Assembly (NCBI GenBank): GCA_036346245.1 | Contig: CM070758.1 | Location: 1,984,001 to 2,048,000 of the forward strand | Direction of reading: 5' to 3' | Source of the DNA: Bonia amplexicaulis | Lineage: Eukaryota > Streptophyta > Magnoliopsida > Poales > Poaceae | DNA: 64,000 nt | In this document: in pieces, positions 10,797-23,339 of the stretch | Layout of the letters: each line of letters starts with the position of its first letter | How positions within the stretch are numbered: position 1 is the stretch's first letter | Program-made: the position numbers and the translations under genes | The notes under the pieces: generated by a model | The model's database searches: none | Told to the model about the DNA's origin: nothing | Seen by the model: only the letters and a program-made list of their open reading frames with translations

Positions 10797-12371
10797 CGGG
10801 CTGTTCTGCCAGCAAGCGGTAGTACCGCAGATACGAACGCTAGTACCTCTGTGTAAACTGCGGTAGTACCTTTGAGCGGTAGTACCTCTGTGTAATCTGT
10901 GGTAGTACCTTTGAGCGGTAGTACCTTTCGAGGAGATGTAGTACCGCACGAAGAACAGCAGGCGCAGAAACTCTGAAAAACCCGAAATTCGAGAGATTCT
11001 TGGGTTTTTGGCTTGGGAAACTTTGAGGATAACTAGGAAACACTCCTAGAAAACTTAGCCAAGAACTAATTTCAAGATTCCTCTAGGGAATCAAAAGAGG
11101 AGATAAAAACTTGAAAAGTAGAGAGGGTTCACCAAAAATCCAAAATTTCATTCCAACTCTGATCCTTTGGCCAAAAGGCTTTGCAGATGTCTCAGCAATA
11201 GTCACTAGACTCTACAAGCCAAGATTCAAGCCATCACAGAGAAGGAAACACAATTCTTACAAGAACCCTAGAAATGTACAGAGAGAGCCCAAAACACCAA
11301 ATCTGAGATTAAACTTGATTTGCTCTTGGGAAAACTCGATCAAATGACCTTGAGGCACTATCTCATTATAGAGCAACACATCTTACACCTCATGGGCAAG
11401 AAACAACAAGAAATCGAAAATCTCAGAAATCAAGAACAGAGGGCATCGAGGGGAAAAAGAGTGCACGGGAGAAAAACTTCAGATTTTCATTCCAAATCAC
11501 AAAGAAGAGTACAAGAGAGTCCCGATACGCATGTACATTCAAACAAGAAGAAGTATTACAAGACTCTCAACTCATCTCCACTCTCTCCCTCTCTCAAATC
11601 CTCAAGATCACCAAGAACTCTCCATAGTTCTTGGGAGGAACACACAGAGAGGGGAGGAGAACGAGGGAGACGCTTCCCGCTGCCCACAACCACTCTTACC
11701 CACTAAAGCCTAAAGCAAAACAACCTCTCCAAAAGTTCTTTTGACTCTAGCAAACCCTAACTCTCTTCCAAAGCCATGAGGAGGCATGCAGCCCCTCACC
11801 TCTATTTATAGCCCTTAGCTAATGGGTCTCCAACCCGTTACACCGGCTAAATCCGAAGGGAGCCCGCTGCCACTTGTGCAGCCTCGCGAAATCACCATTT
11901 CGCCCCTCCTGCACCTTCCGGGAAGCTTCCGCGCTCCTTGTCGTCCAAGCCTCGCAACCACCTCGAGTCTCCGCCGTCTTCGACACATCCTGACCGTTCT
12001 GACCTCAACGCCACCTGCGCCTAGTCCGGTCACCTCGTGTCTCGCCACGACTCCGCCTCGACATCCTGCAGCCAACACAAACAAGAAACACAGCAAATAG
12101 CACCGCTCGATAACATGAATTAACCACATGTCCTAAACACAAAACCATCCAGGCCCAAACTCAAACTTTATGCCCTCATCGCTCGTCTCACACGCACGCA
12201 GTAGTACCGCCGGTTCCACTGCGGTAGTACCGCCGGCCGGTAGTATCGCAGTTGAACCTGCGGTAGTTCCACTCAACTTGGGAGCAGCAGACCTGATCCA
12301 TTTTTCAGATTTTTAGCACACGCGTCAATTACTCATCACAAACATGGGAGCACCTCTCACATGGTCTCTCA
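10797..12371 (-). repeat. Copia element 1, 3' LTR, outer end missing
   Basis: It matches 20405-21932 from CGGGCTGTTCTGCC onward. The inner end is complete (minus strand TGAGAGACCATGTGAG). It includes clustered GCGGTAGTACC motifs in both orientations near 10812-10945 and 12200-12265. The outer 144 bp (including the expected ...GGTCCTACA end) are absent. Confidence 0.85.
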
Positions 12372-12383
12372 ATCTCCCCCTTG
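12372..12383 (-). promoter_or_regulatory. Copia element 1 polypurine tract
   Basis: The minus strand CAAGGGGGAGAT lies immediately before the 3' LTR. The same tract precedes the 3' LTR of copia element 2 at 51313-51324. Confidence 0.8.
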
Positions 12384-14156
12384 ATGAGTATATTGACAAA
12401 CACCGAAAAAGGCATAAAAGTTTGGTTTGAGGAAACCAACATGGTCCAGAGAAGAGAATGAAGCAAATGACCATGTTGATAGAAGGAATCGCTAGAGCAA
12501 CTCAAGACAGTTTGGTTTGAGGAAACCAACATGGTCCAAAGAAGAGAATGAAGCAAATGACCATGTCGACAGAAGGAATCGCTAGAGCAACTCAAGAAAG
12601 AGCAAATTGTTCTCCAAAGCTCTAGAGCAACTCCCAAAAGACTTTGTCTCCAATATTCTCCCCCTTTTGGCAATAAACACATCAAGGATGCAAAAGAGAG
12701 AATATAGCACATTTTGGATAAAATGACTGAAGTTTGTTTATTCTATGCATTTAGAGCCATGAGAATTATCCCAAATGACCATAAGGATTACATCAAGCCA
12801 TAACACATAAATATGCTATCAAGATCACGACAAGACATGTATAATCAAGCTAAACCAAAGAGATGACAATCTGAAATGTAGTGCAATTTGTGATTAGGTC
12901 AAGTCATCAATAAGTAAAGTCTAGCTAGAGACATCCAAGGATGATGCAAGCCATGTCAATTAAGCTAAGCGGAACCAAGAAGCTAATGTTGAGTCCAAAT
13001 AGAGTGCTATATGCTCAAGAGTGAAACATTGGTTCAAGTACTTGGTTCTTTTAGTAGCTTAAGCAAATTGAGCACAAATGACATATTTTCTTTTGAAACT
13101 TATGGTCGTTTCCAACCAATATTTTTATCATGCGCTAGATCTCAAGCCTTATGCGATCATACCAAGCGAGAAGCTTAAGGAAATGATCTTGGTCATCCAA
13201 AGCTCCCCTGAGTTCATGCCTAGTGCAATGGCAAGCCGTCTCATAAGAAAGAATTGGTGAAATCAGTTTTTTCGCACAAAGAGATCTTTTTCTTTTTAAA
13301 CGATTGTACTAACTTATGCATTATCAAGAGACTAAAACAGCTCAATCTAAGGCTCAATAGAGATTCAACGCTCAACTCAGCCTATTTGACATGGCATGGA
13401 TCATAAAAGGATAGCTCAAGAAGGACTAATCTCGAATGCTAACATGACAAGTTTTTGTTCAAATTGAGCAAGTTTAATTAACTTATCATGGCAAAAGCTA
13501 GTTTACACATATGAAGTCATGATAAATGTAGCAAATAAGCACAAGTCATGGCAAGGTGTAAAGCAGTTTAATTAACTTATCAATGGATAATAATCAAGGC
13601 TCCATGTAGTTATATTACAATGCAGAATAACATGCAAGTTAATCCAGCTTCCCTTCAACATGTGATGCAACTTTTAGTTCAAGTTGAGTTATGTCAATAT
13701 TAAGATCTAGAAATTCCCAAATGAACTCCCCCTGAACCAAAGCAATAAAAACGAGAAGCTGGCAAAGAAATCAAGAAAGGTAGTACTTAAAGCATAGATA
13801 AGATATAGAGGATACAATGGCTCAGACTGACTCTCATCTACCCCATATGACTCCAGGACTATCGGCTGACGGGAAAACACACACTAGAGAGAAAACACGT
13901 ACCCTGTCTACCCGACAGTGGCCCAACCCTCGCTAGAGCCTACAAGAAGTGAGTGAGCTCAACCTAGTGAGATAAGAAACAGTTGATATACAGCATCCTC
14001 AAAGCACAAGATAAGAGTAAGAAGTCTAAGCATCTCGGCAAGAAAACCACTCTAACCTATGCTGGAAAGACTAACCCCAATGCACCATATGCAATGCAGA
14101 CAGAAAGGAGTAAGAGCATAATCAATACAGTAAAGCAGTAGAGCACAAACTCCCCC
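12384..14156 (-). other. Long 3' non-coding region of copia element 1
   Basis: About 1.8 kb lie between the RNase H stop and the PPT without conserved coding. The equivalent region of copia element 2 (about 49710-51312) is alignable in pieces. A 90-bp tandem duplication lies at 12421-12600 (TTTGGTTTGAGGAAACCAAC at 12421 and 12511). No envelope-like frame was recognised. Confidence 0.7.
12421..12600. repeat. 90-bp tandem duplication
   Basis: Two near-identical 90-bp units start at 12421 and 12511, differing at a few positions (ATGTTGATAG versus ATGTCGACAG). They lie next to the PPT of copia element 1. Confidence 0.85.
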
Positions 14157-17100
14157 TCACAATAGTCCATAAGGACAAACCACCCTAAGCTCTCCCCGCA
14201 GAGCTGAAAACCTAGAGCTATCCAAAGGCTTGGTGAAGATATCAGCCAACTGGTGGGCACTCTCCACAAACTGGAGCACTATGTCACCATTCTCCACATG
14301 GTCTCGAAGGAAGTGATATCGAATATCAATATGCTTGGTCCGAGAATGCTGCACTGGGTTCTTAACAATGCTAATCGCAGAGGTGTTATCACAAAAGAGT
14401 GGAACACTGTCGATAGCTAACCCAAAGTCCCGCAGGGTCGAGACCATCCAAAGCACTGCTACAAAGAATCGGCTTCAACAACGTGCTCGGCCTCTGCGGT
14501 GGACTGTGCAACACCGGACTGCTTCCTCGAGGACCAGGAAACGAGAGAAATGCCAATGAATTGGCAGGTGACCAAAGTGCTCTTCCTATCTATCCTACAG
14601 CCAGCAAAGTCTGCATCCGAGTAGGCTCTAAGGGAGAGACAGGACGAGGAAGAGTACCAGATACCATAGTTAATGGTAGCTCGAAGGTACCGAAGGATGC
14701 GCTTCACCGCCTGGCGGTGAGATAGGCGAGGAGAAGCCTGAAACCGGGCACAAAGACACACGGAGAAGTGTATGTCCGGTCTCGAGGTAGTGAGGTACAA
14801 GAGGGAGCCGATCATACTACGATACTCTTTCTGATCAACTGGCTCGCCGTCCTCATCTGGGTCGAGTGGAACTGATGTAGCCATCGGAGTGGACACTGGC
14901 TTACCATCACTCATATCGAAGTGCTTCAGGAGGTCTCGAGTGTACTTGCCCTAATGCAAGAAGGTATCCTTCCGAGTCTGCTTAATTTGGAAGCCAAGGA
15001 AAAAGCTCAACTCGCCCATCATGCTCATCTCAAACTCCGAGCTCATGACATCGGAAAACTGGGAAACAAGAGCATGCGAGGATCCGCAAAAGATGATGTC
15101 ATCAACATAACCGACGAGCGAAGATCATTGCCATGCCGGCGGATGAACAAGGTCTTGTCTACTTTACCCATTTCGAAACCATGACTCAACAGATATGACT
15201 CAAGCCTCTTATACCAAGCTCTAGGGGCCTGCTTAAGTCCATACAACGCTTTAGAAAGCTTGTAGACATGGTTTGGGTATTTGGGGTTTTCGAAACCAGG
15301 AGGCTGTCTCACATAGACTTCTTCCTCAATAAGGCCATTGAGGAAGGCACTCTTGACGTCCATCTGGTAAAGTCTGAAACCCTTAGAAGCTGCGAAGGTA
15401 AGCAGAATTCTAATGGCCCTAGCTACAAGGGCAAAGGTCTCCTCGAAATCTAGACCCTCAACCTGGGAGAAACCCTGAGCTACCAGTCTAGCCTTGTTTC
15501 GAATAACCACACCATCCTCACTTTGCTTATTTTTAAACACCCACTTAGTCCCAATGATATTGTGACCTTGCGGGGGCTCAACAAGCAACCAGACCTTGTT
15601 TCTCTCGAAATTCTCTAACTCCTCATGCATGGCATTTACCCAAGACTCGTCAGATAGAGCATGACAAACGTCCTTGGGCTCAAATGAGGCAACGAAAGCA
15701 GAGTGGAGACAGAAGAGTGACATGCCAGACTTTGAGCGTGTGACTCGCTCAAAGAGGTCTCCAATCATCTGCTCAGAAGGATGAGCTTTCTGGATATGTC
15801 TAGGAGGTCTAGGATGAGATGAAGAAGTGGCCTCTACCTCGTGAGCTGACGAGGTAGGAACAGAGCCACTAGCTCCAGAGGAGGCAGAAGGCATGGGCTG
15901 ATCGCCTTGAGGTGCGGTGGAAGATGGCACCTCAAGGGGTGGATGAGGGACTGGATCGTGTAGAGAACCCTCGTCTCCATCGTCCTCATCATCCACAAAG
16001 ATGGTCTCGGACTGCTCTGAAGAACCTGAGATATCGGGCCTAGTCCCCGGACTGGCCTCGTCGAAGGTCACCTCACAGGTCTCTACCATTTTACTAGACT
16101 CGCAGTTCCAGACCCTATAAGCCCGCGAAGAAGTCGAGTAGCCTAGAAAGATCCCATCACAAGAACGTGACTCGAACTTGTCTTGGTTCCCAGACTTCAA
16201 GATAAAGCACTTGCAACCAAACACACGAAAATGAGAGACGCTGGGCTTTCGCCCATATCTCAGCTCATAAGAAGTGCGGTGCAAGTGTGCCCTCAGAAAA
16301 ACTCGATTTGAAACATGGCACGCGGTAGCTATAGCCTCAGCCCAAAACTTCCGCGGTGTAGAGTATTCATCGAGCATCGCCCGCCATCTCGACCAAGGTA
16401 CGATTCTTCCTCTCCACGACGCCATTCTCGCTGTGGGACGTGCGGAGAAGAGAACGGTGCTTTACACTGCCTCACCACGAACCTCTCGAAGTAGGAATTC
16501 TTGAACTCTGTGCCATTGTCACCGCGGATCGCTCGTAAGGCACCTGGAAGCTCAACAGAAAGCCTACTGAAAAGACCTCGAAAATGTGTAAACGTCTCAT
16601 CCTTCGAGGCCAAGAAAAACACCCAAGAATACATTGAGAAGTCATCGACCACGACAAGAACATACCACTTCCCTCCTGCTGACTGCACTCGAGCTGGTCC
16701 AACCGTATCCATATGGAGCAGCTGTCCCAGTGCATCGGTCATAGTAACTGTGACCGGAGGATGAGAAGCGGCAACCATCTTGCCGTGCCGGCATGGAGCA
16801 CAAACCAAATCTTTGACCATCTTGAGTTTCGGCAGACCACGAATGAGATCGTGGCCGCTAACTCGAGTCAAATGGTCAAATCCAATATGACCAAGTCTCC
16901 TATGCCAGAAAGAAAGGTCACGGGACTCAGAGGCAACTAAACACCGGAGAGGATCACCAGAAGACTCAGAAAAATCAGCACGAAAGATCCTCCCAAAACG
17001 AGAAATCCATAAACCGTACTCACCAAGAATCAAGAATTTTGCAATTGTTTTTCTTAAAACTCACCTCAAAGTCGTCATCGGTAAGCTGAGAAACGGAAAG

Positions 17101-17338
17101 CAAATTATACTGCAGCTTACTAACCAAGGCAATATCTCTCCAAAATAAATGAATCATTAATGCGCACTGTACCTTTGGCGATGACGCGCCCAGATGAAGC
17201 GTCTCCGATGGTGATCGTCTCATCACCTGGAGCTCGGGCAAGGGAAGAAAACCAACGGGAATCTCCGGTCATGTGTCGTGAACACCCGGAGTCTACGAGC
17301 CAAACCTTTCCCTTCCCTGCCCGGCGAACCTGAGTCAA
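14157..17338 (-). pseudogene. Pol of copia element 1: protease, integrase, RT, RNase H
   Basis: Protease WLVDSGCSRHMTGD; GAG-pre-integrase segment FWHRRLGHIGFDHLTR with CAPCRHGKM; integrase core HMDTVGPARVQSAGG, GALRAIRGDNGTEFKN. The Glu region is frameshifted at HVPQREWRRGEE, where copia 2 reads PQQNGVVERKNR. RT motifs are KWVFKNKQ, YQMDVKSAFLNG, VRQPPGFENP and LYGLKQAPRAWYKRLE. RNase H motifs are YSDADFAGC, SWSSRKQ, STAEAEH and HIDIRYHFLRDHV, ending ADIFTKPLDSSRF. Frames break near 17100, 16400, 15050 and 14450. The order integrase before RT is diagnostic of Ty1/copia. Inactive as written. Confidence 0.88.
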
Positions 17339-17427
17339 ACAGAGAGTAAAGTCTCAGTACTGGGGTACATCAACAGTGATTTTGGCACCCAATACTGAGT
17401 AACACGTCGAGCACGACTGACCTCTAT

Positions 17428-20205
17428 CTACCCTACGTTCTCGGCGCTCAAAGAAGCAGAAGGTCTGTGAGCAGACCTGAAGCTGTTGCTGGGTTTGACT
17501 GCTACAGGAGAGCGAGTCGGAGCACCGGCAACACGCTGATCTCGCCGCAGGTAGTCATCTCGACGGAAGAAACGAGATCTACCCTCAGGACGGCGGAAGT
17601 CATGATGGAAGGGAGCATGAGGACGAAAACCAGAAAACTCGGAAGAACCAAGTCCTCGATGCTGCCCAAATCCACCAACAGTAGCAAGCCTAGACCTCGT
17701 GTTGGTCTTAGGTGCACTCAAGGTCTGGGGCTGACCCTGAATACGCCTAAGAGCTGCAACACGGTCTCTACGCGCGATCTTGGTGTGCCTGAAGCATCGA
17801 TCGATCAAATGTCCATCCTTCTGACAGAAGGTGCAATGATGCTTCGCCTTCTGAGAGGCCGAAGCTGCAGGTGAAATCACCTTACTGTCAGAAATCCCTT
17901 GGAGAAAGCCCGCCGACTTGAATTTGACCTTCTCAGTCCTGGGCTTAGTCTCGATCACACCTGGTGCTATGGGTCTGAGCACGGCAGGTGGATGCTTCCT
18001 TCTGTCCTCTAGAAAATCATATCCTAGACCTTGATTGAATTTGCAAATCTTCGATTGGTCTAGAATAAGATTAAGCTTCCTCTTGCCTCCTACAAATCTC
18101 TCGAGAGTGTTCGTAAGGTACTGACACTCCCGAAAAAGAGAGGCACAAGAAGAGCAGGGAGGAGAGGAGACAGCAGAAGGTAAGTGAGCAGAAGAAGAAC
18201 CAACAGTAGAGGAAAGAATGGCTTGTGCACGCACAGCCGACTCTGAAGGGACAGTCCTACTACTAGCCAGTTGGTTCACGTCTATAGGCGTCTCTACCAA
18301 GCCCTCCTGCTTCTTCCCAACACACATATTACAAGCAGATGGTTGCTTCTCTAGTAGGTCCTTAGTTAGCTTCACATATTTTTCATCTAAAGCAATCAAG
18401 TCAGATTTTAGTTTGTTACAATGATTGCAGGGTGAGCTAACAGGGTCCTTAGAAGCAAACTGAGCCATTTTCTTATTGTAGTCAATCATTTCTTGAAACT
18501 GTTTTGAGACAGATTCAAGTTCAGCAGTAAGCTTAGGACAATTCACACATGAAGCAATAGGCTCAAGAAGAAAGGCTTGTAATTCTGCAATTTTATGATC
18601 TGCCCGTTTTAGGTTCATCTTCAAATTGTTACAACTTTCACAAGTCTCGGGCAGATCGAGAAGCAATGTATAAAGACCTCTAAAAGTATTATCCTTATCC
18701 TCACATGAGGTGCAAGAAATAGTCTCAACAGTAGAAGATGAAACAGGAGCAACCCTACTCATCTCAAGCTCAGCAAGAAGACTAATGTTCTCCACTTTAA
18801 TCAAATCAAGCTCGAAGATGACTAGCATGAGAGGTCCTTAATTTCTCCATATCATCAATCAAGGCACAACATGTATCACAGTCATCACGGGAGGGAGCAG
18901 ATGTAAGTGAAGTAAGCTCCCGTGATAGTCTAGCTACTTTCTTCTCCAACTCAGCACACCTAGACCTAGACTTGGCATGAAATCTACCTAGCTTAAGGAA
19001 AGCATCATTAAGATGGTCATAAGTAGGGCTCACCTCGTCGGAGTCGGAGTACAGCTCGCTGTCGCTCAGTTCGCCCTCGAGGGCCATGAAGCACATGCCG
19101 GAGAAGTCGTCGCCGCCTTTGGGGTCTTGGTCACCCGTCCCGTCGTCGTCGCTCCATCCCTCCACCTCGCCGAGGTCGAGGTCGTCGAACGCGAGAGGAC
19201 GCGGTGGAAAAGCTTCTTGGCCTTCCCAAAGTCGCGGAACTTCTTCTTGCCATGCGTCTGAGCTGGAGACTTCTTGTTGCGGTTCTTGTCGGTGTAGTCG
19301 TTCTTGCCCAAACCGCCGTAGTCGTTCTTGGCCTTCTCCAGCTTGGGGCAGTTTGCTCGAATGTGGTTGGGGCCACCACACTCGAAGCAAATCACGGGTC
19401 CTCCTCTCTTTCCATTCCTCCTTCTCTTGTAAGCATGAGAAAATTTGCGAGCAAGGAGAGCCAACTGATCATCCGCAAGCTGCTCTAACTGATCATCGCC
19501 ACGCCACGAGAGCAAAGGGAGAAACCGCAAATCCAATCAGAAGAGAGGCCCGAAGAAGAAACGGGATCGGTGACCAAGGCCATCGACTGTGACTTCGACA
19601 TACGAGAGACAACGTCAATCTCGTGAGTCTTGAGGCGCGAGTACAGCGCGTCAAGAGTCAGGGTCGAGAGGTCTGTCGTGTCTTTGATGGTGGTCACTTT
19701 CATCTCCCAAACACGCAGATCGAGTGCAGTGAGCATCTGACGAGCGTTGTCCGAGTCGGGGTACGTGAGACCGACCGCTCGGAGGTTGCTCAAGATCTTG
19801 TGAAAACGCGCAAAACACTCATCAAGGGACTCGCAAGCGAGCATTTCAAACTTGTTGTAATCTCGCTTGAACTGGTCCTGTCGCACCGTCTTTATTTGGG
19901 TGGTGCCCTCATGGTAAGCATTAAGGGTCGCCCAAATATCGAAGGTGGACGGAAGATGAGATATGCGGTCAAACTCATTACGACTCAGGCCTTGGGTTAT
20001 GATGTTCCTTGCCTTAGCGTTTGCCTCAACGTCAGCCATGTTTCCGGCATTGACGTCCTCATCGGCAGAACAAAGAAACCGAACCTTGACCTTCCGCCGA
20101 TGGCGAGCCCCGAGCTCGGATGTAGGTTTCCATCCGACTCTTCCAGAAGGGATAGTCCATCCCATCGAAGATCGGGGGCTTGGTCGAGTACTTGTCCATT
20201 GCCAT
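17428..20205 (-). pseudogene. Extended Gag of copia element 1 with two CCHC knuckles and a CxxC ladder
   Basis: The start is the ATG at 20205 (MAMDKYSTKPPIFDGM). A UBN2-type Gag domain follows (ISHLPSTFDIWATLNAYHEG, ESLDECFARFHKIL, LRVWEMKVTTIKD). The first CCHC knuckle is CFECGGPNHIRANC near 19380. Next come an acidic segment (SDDDGTGDQD, GMCFMALEGE) and a long coiled coil. The coiled coil contains CDTC, CTSC, CESC, CVNC, CNHC, CNMC and CSSC, mostly spaced a few tens of residues apart. A second CCHC knuckle, CTFCQKDGHLIDRC near 17800-17850, sits just before protease. Frameshifts near 20100, 19500 and 18820 break the frame. Both knuckles are expected to bind nucleic acid; the role of the CxxC ladder is unknown. 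Confidence 0.8.
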
Positions 20206-20245
20206 GGCTCACAGACCGATTAAGATCCATAGAAAAGAGCTAACC

Positions 20246-20260
20246 GGCTCTGATACCAAT
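20246..20260 (-). promoter_or_regulatory. Copia element 1 primer-binding site
   Basis: The minus strand reads ATTGGTATCAGAGCCGG directly after the 5' LTR, complementary to initiator tRNA-Met. Confidence 0.85.
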
Positions 20261-21932
20261 TGTAGGACCGAAATGGCAACAGAGGGGGGTGAATGGTGCC
20301 TTCAAAAATTAAAATCCTCCCCTCAAGTACTCACATAGCAGAAAGGTACTCACTGGAAATCACAGATAAGGAAAATAAATCAAATCCAGAGAGAACAATA
20401 AAAACCGGGCTATTCTGCCAGCAAGCGGTAGTACCGCAGATACGAGCGGTAGTACCTCTGTGTAAACTACGGTAGTACCTTTGAGCGGTAGTACCTCTGT
20501 GTAATCTGCGGTAGTACCTTTGAGCGGTAGTACCTTTCGAGGAGAGGTAGTATCGCACGAAGAACAAAGAAGCAAACTCGAAAACCCGAAATTCGAGAGA
20601 TTCTTGGGTTCTTGGCTTGGGAAACTTTGAGGATAACTAGGAAATACTCCCAGAAAACTTAGCCAAGAACTAATTTCAAGATTCCTCTAGGAAATCAAAA
20701 GAGGAGATAAAAACTTGAAAAGTACAGAGGGTTCACCAAAAATCCAAAATTTCATTCCATCTCTGATCCTTTGGTCAAGAGGCTTTGCAGATGTCTTAGC
20801 AATAGTTACTAGACTCTACAAGCCAAGATTCAAGCCATCACACAGAAGGAAACGCAATTCTTACAAGAACCCTAGAAATGTACAGAGAGAGCCCAAAACA
20901 CCAAATCTGAGATTAAACTTGATTTGCTCTTGGGAAAACTCGATCAAATGACCTTGAGGTACTATCCCATCATAGAGCAACCCATCTTACACCTCATGGG
21001 CAAGAAACAACAAGAAATCGAAAATCTCAGAAATCAAGAACAGAGGACATCGAAGGGAAAAAGAGTGCACGGGAGAAAAACTTTAGATTTTCATTCCAAA
21101 TCACAAAGAAGAGTACAAGAGAGTCCCGATACGCATGTACATTCAAACAAGAAGAAGGATTACAAGACTCTCAACTCATCTCCACTCTCTCCCTCTCTCA
21201 AATCCTCAAGATCACCAAGAACTCTCCATAGTTCTTGGGAGGAACACATAGAGAGGGGAGGAGAACGTGGGAGACACTCCCTGCTGCCCACAACCACTCT
21301 TACCCACTAAAGCCTAAAGCCAAACAACCTCTCCAAAGGTTCTTTTGACTCTAGCAAACCCTAACTCTCTTCCAAAGCCATGAGGAGGCATGCAGCCCCT
21401 CACCTCTATTTATAGCCCGTTACGCCGGCTAAATCCGAAGGGAGCCAGCTCCCACTTGTGCAGCCTCGCGAAATCACCATTTCGCCCCTCCTGCACCTTC
21501 CGGGAAGCTTCCGCCTCCTTATCGTCCAAGCCTCGCAACCACCTCGAGTCTCCGCCGTCTTCGACACATCCTGACCGTTCTTACCTCAACGCCACCTGCG
21601 CCTAGTCCGGTCACCTCGTGTCTCGCCACGACTCCTCCTCGACGTCCTGCAGCCAACACAAACAAGAAACACATCAAATAGCACAGCTCGATAACATGAA
21701 TTAACCACATGTCCTAAACACAAAACCATCCAGGCCCAAACTCAAACTTTATGCCCTCATCGTTTCGCTCACAAGACACGCGGTAGTACCGCCGGTTCCA
21801 TCGGTAGTACCGCCGGCCGGTAGTACCGCAGTTGAACCTGCGGTAGTTCCGCTCAACCTGGGAGCAGCAGACCTGATCCATTTTTCAGATTTTTAGCACA
21901 CGCGTCAATTACTCATCACAAACATGGGAGCA
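20261..21932 (-). repeat. Copia element 1, 5' LTR, last bases missing
   Basis: The inner end TGTAGGACCGAAATGGCAAC abuts the PBS. The outer end stops at CATGGGAGCA, lacking the final ACCTCTCACATGGTCTCTCA-type bases seen at 12352-12371. GGTAGTACC clusters recur at 20422-20550 and 21782-21850. Confidence 0.85.
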
Positions 21933-23339
21933 AATTAGTACATTAGTATTAACTAGAAATTTGAAGGAAATGCTTAGCCATGCTGAGAATATTAATGTTT
22001 GGGACAATCGTTCACATAAAATGATAGACTTTTATCTTGAATTCTTGACTTTGGTGAGTCAGAAATGTTTATAAAATTATTTCCAAACAAAGTATGAAAA
22101 TTTGATTTAGACTTAGGCAAATGGTTAGAGTGGTGGGTGCTTGCTGGCATGCATTGTCGTTTGGTGACGCAATGTTGATTGCCAGGCACAAGGGGTATGT
22201 GGTTAGTGCCTAAGTCAGTAAAGGACCGGTCTGTGAGCTACTATTGCAAAGCCCTCTTTCGTACTACCACAAGTCTGGTATGGGACAGACCTGGCCGAAT
22301 AATTTGTGAAGTTCCAACATAATCTCGCTATAGGCTGAATGTGGGCGTGGCGATGCCACGGGAAGTCTCACATGGCACAAGAGGGGGCTCCAGCATGTGA
22401 ATTCATGCTGTGGTGAAACCTTAGTGGCGGCGTGATTATTGTTGGCAATGGGTCATTGTAAAGGCTTTCTTATGATTTTCTTAGTCGCACGCCTTCGGAA
22501 GCGTGTAGTGGCCGACAATATGAGATTATCAAATCTTGTGGGTAAAGTTGTACAACCTCTGCAGAGTGTATAACCTATCCCTGGATAGCTGTGCCCACAG
22601 TCATGGACAAGCTGAGTAAAGTTTTTCACGGATTAGACTTTGATTTTCAAAATGTTTTAAGAAACCTTGTGGATGGATGGAATCCATGAGAGATTTTGGA
22701 AAACCTTGTGGATGGATGGAATCCATGAGCAAATTTGAAAAAAAACGTGTGGATGGATGGAATCCGCACGAGTTTGGTTTTGAGAAAAATTGGTCTGGGT
22801 GGGATCCCCGTGAATAGGTTAGTGTTTGGTTGAAGCCTGCACTAACGTTAATTATTCTGATTACAATGTTGTTTTAAATACTGTATCAAATTCAGCTTTC
22901 GCACTTACTTTATGATATTTACTTCAATGTTGCCTTTTATGCAAACTAACCATATTATGCCTTCTTTGATATTCCATATGCATGCATTAACTCTGTTAAA
23001 CCTCCTGGTGTAACTTGTGGAGTACGTTTGTACTCATATTGCTAAATTTCATTCTTTCAGAGGAAGCCTTCGACGACTTCGGTGAGGATCACGACTAGGC
23101 CACGTCTTACAGTCATTCGCCTTGTGGGAAGGCTGGATGGGCTGCCGCTATCTGTTTTCTTCCGCTGTTATTTTCCGCTGTTATTGTAAACTTTGGCCAT
23201 TAGGCTCATATTTAGTTAAATAAAATTTATCATTATGCATGATATATGTCTTTGTTCTGCTGTGTGCACTAAGCTTTCCTGGGATAGTGCGATTAACACA
23301 GAGGGTTTCAGAGTTGCTGCTCCGGGTCTCGACATTTAC

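Larger units (their letters stand above)
10797..21932 (-). mobile_element. Ty1-copia element 1 (large, about 11 kb), nested in the solo LTR
   Basis: LTRs at 10797-12371 (3') and 20261-21932 (5') enclose a minus-strand PBS, gag, protease, integrase, RT, RNase H and a long 3' non-coding region with a PPT. Protease-integrase-RT order places it in Ty1/copia. LTRs near 1.7 kb and an extended Gag suggest a Sirevirus/Maximus-like size class; the lineage is not proven. Each LTR has lost its outer edge: about 144 bp from the left one and about 19 bp from the right one, by comparison with the other copy. No target duplication can be read. Confidence 0.88.
9861..23334 (+). mobile_element. Solo gypsy LTR (Tekay/Del-like), itself split by a copia element
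   Basis: The outer parts 9861-10796 and 21933-23334 begin TGTAACAGCCCAGC and end CTCCGGGTCTCGACA. They are flanked by a perfect TTTAC duplication (9856-9860 and 23335-23339) inside element 2 gag. About 2.3 kb remain without internal coding, so this reads as one long LTR left after recombination. The opening matches the left-edge LTR at 182. The second half carries the long, low-coding body (ATAATCTCGCTATAGGCTGA) usual for such LTRs. Confidence 0.8.

Noticed and set aside
10812..10945. Short repeats resembling a CRISPR array
   Set aside because: The GGTAGTACC units are irregular, lie within an LTR of a plant retrotransposon and are duplicated in its partner LTR.
19013..19592. Overlapping plus-strand frames rich in Ser/Arg inside copia 1 gag
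   Set aside because: They are shadows of the minus-strand Gag; no plus-strand motifs.
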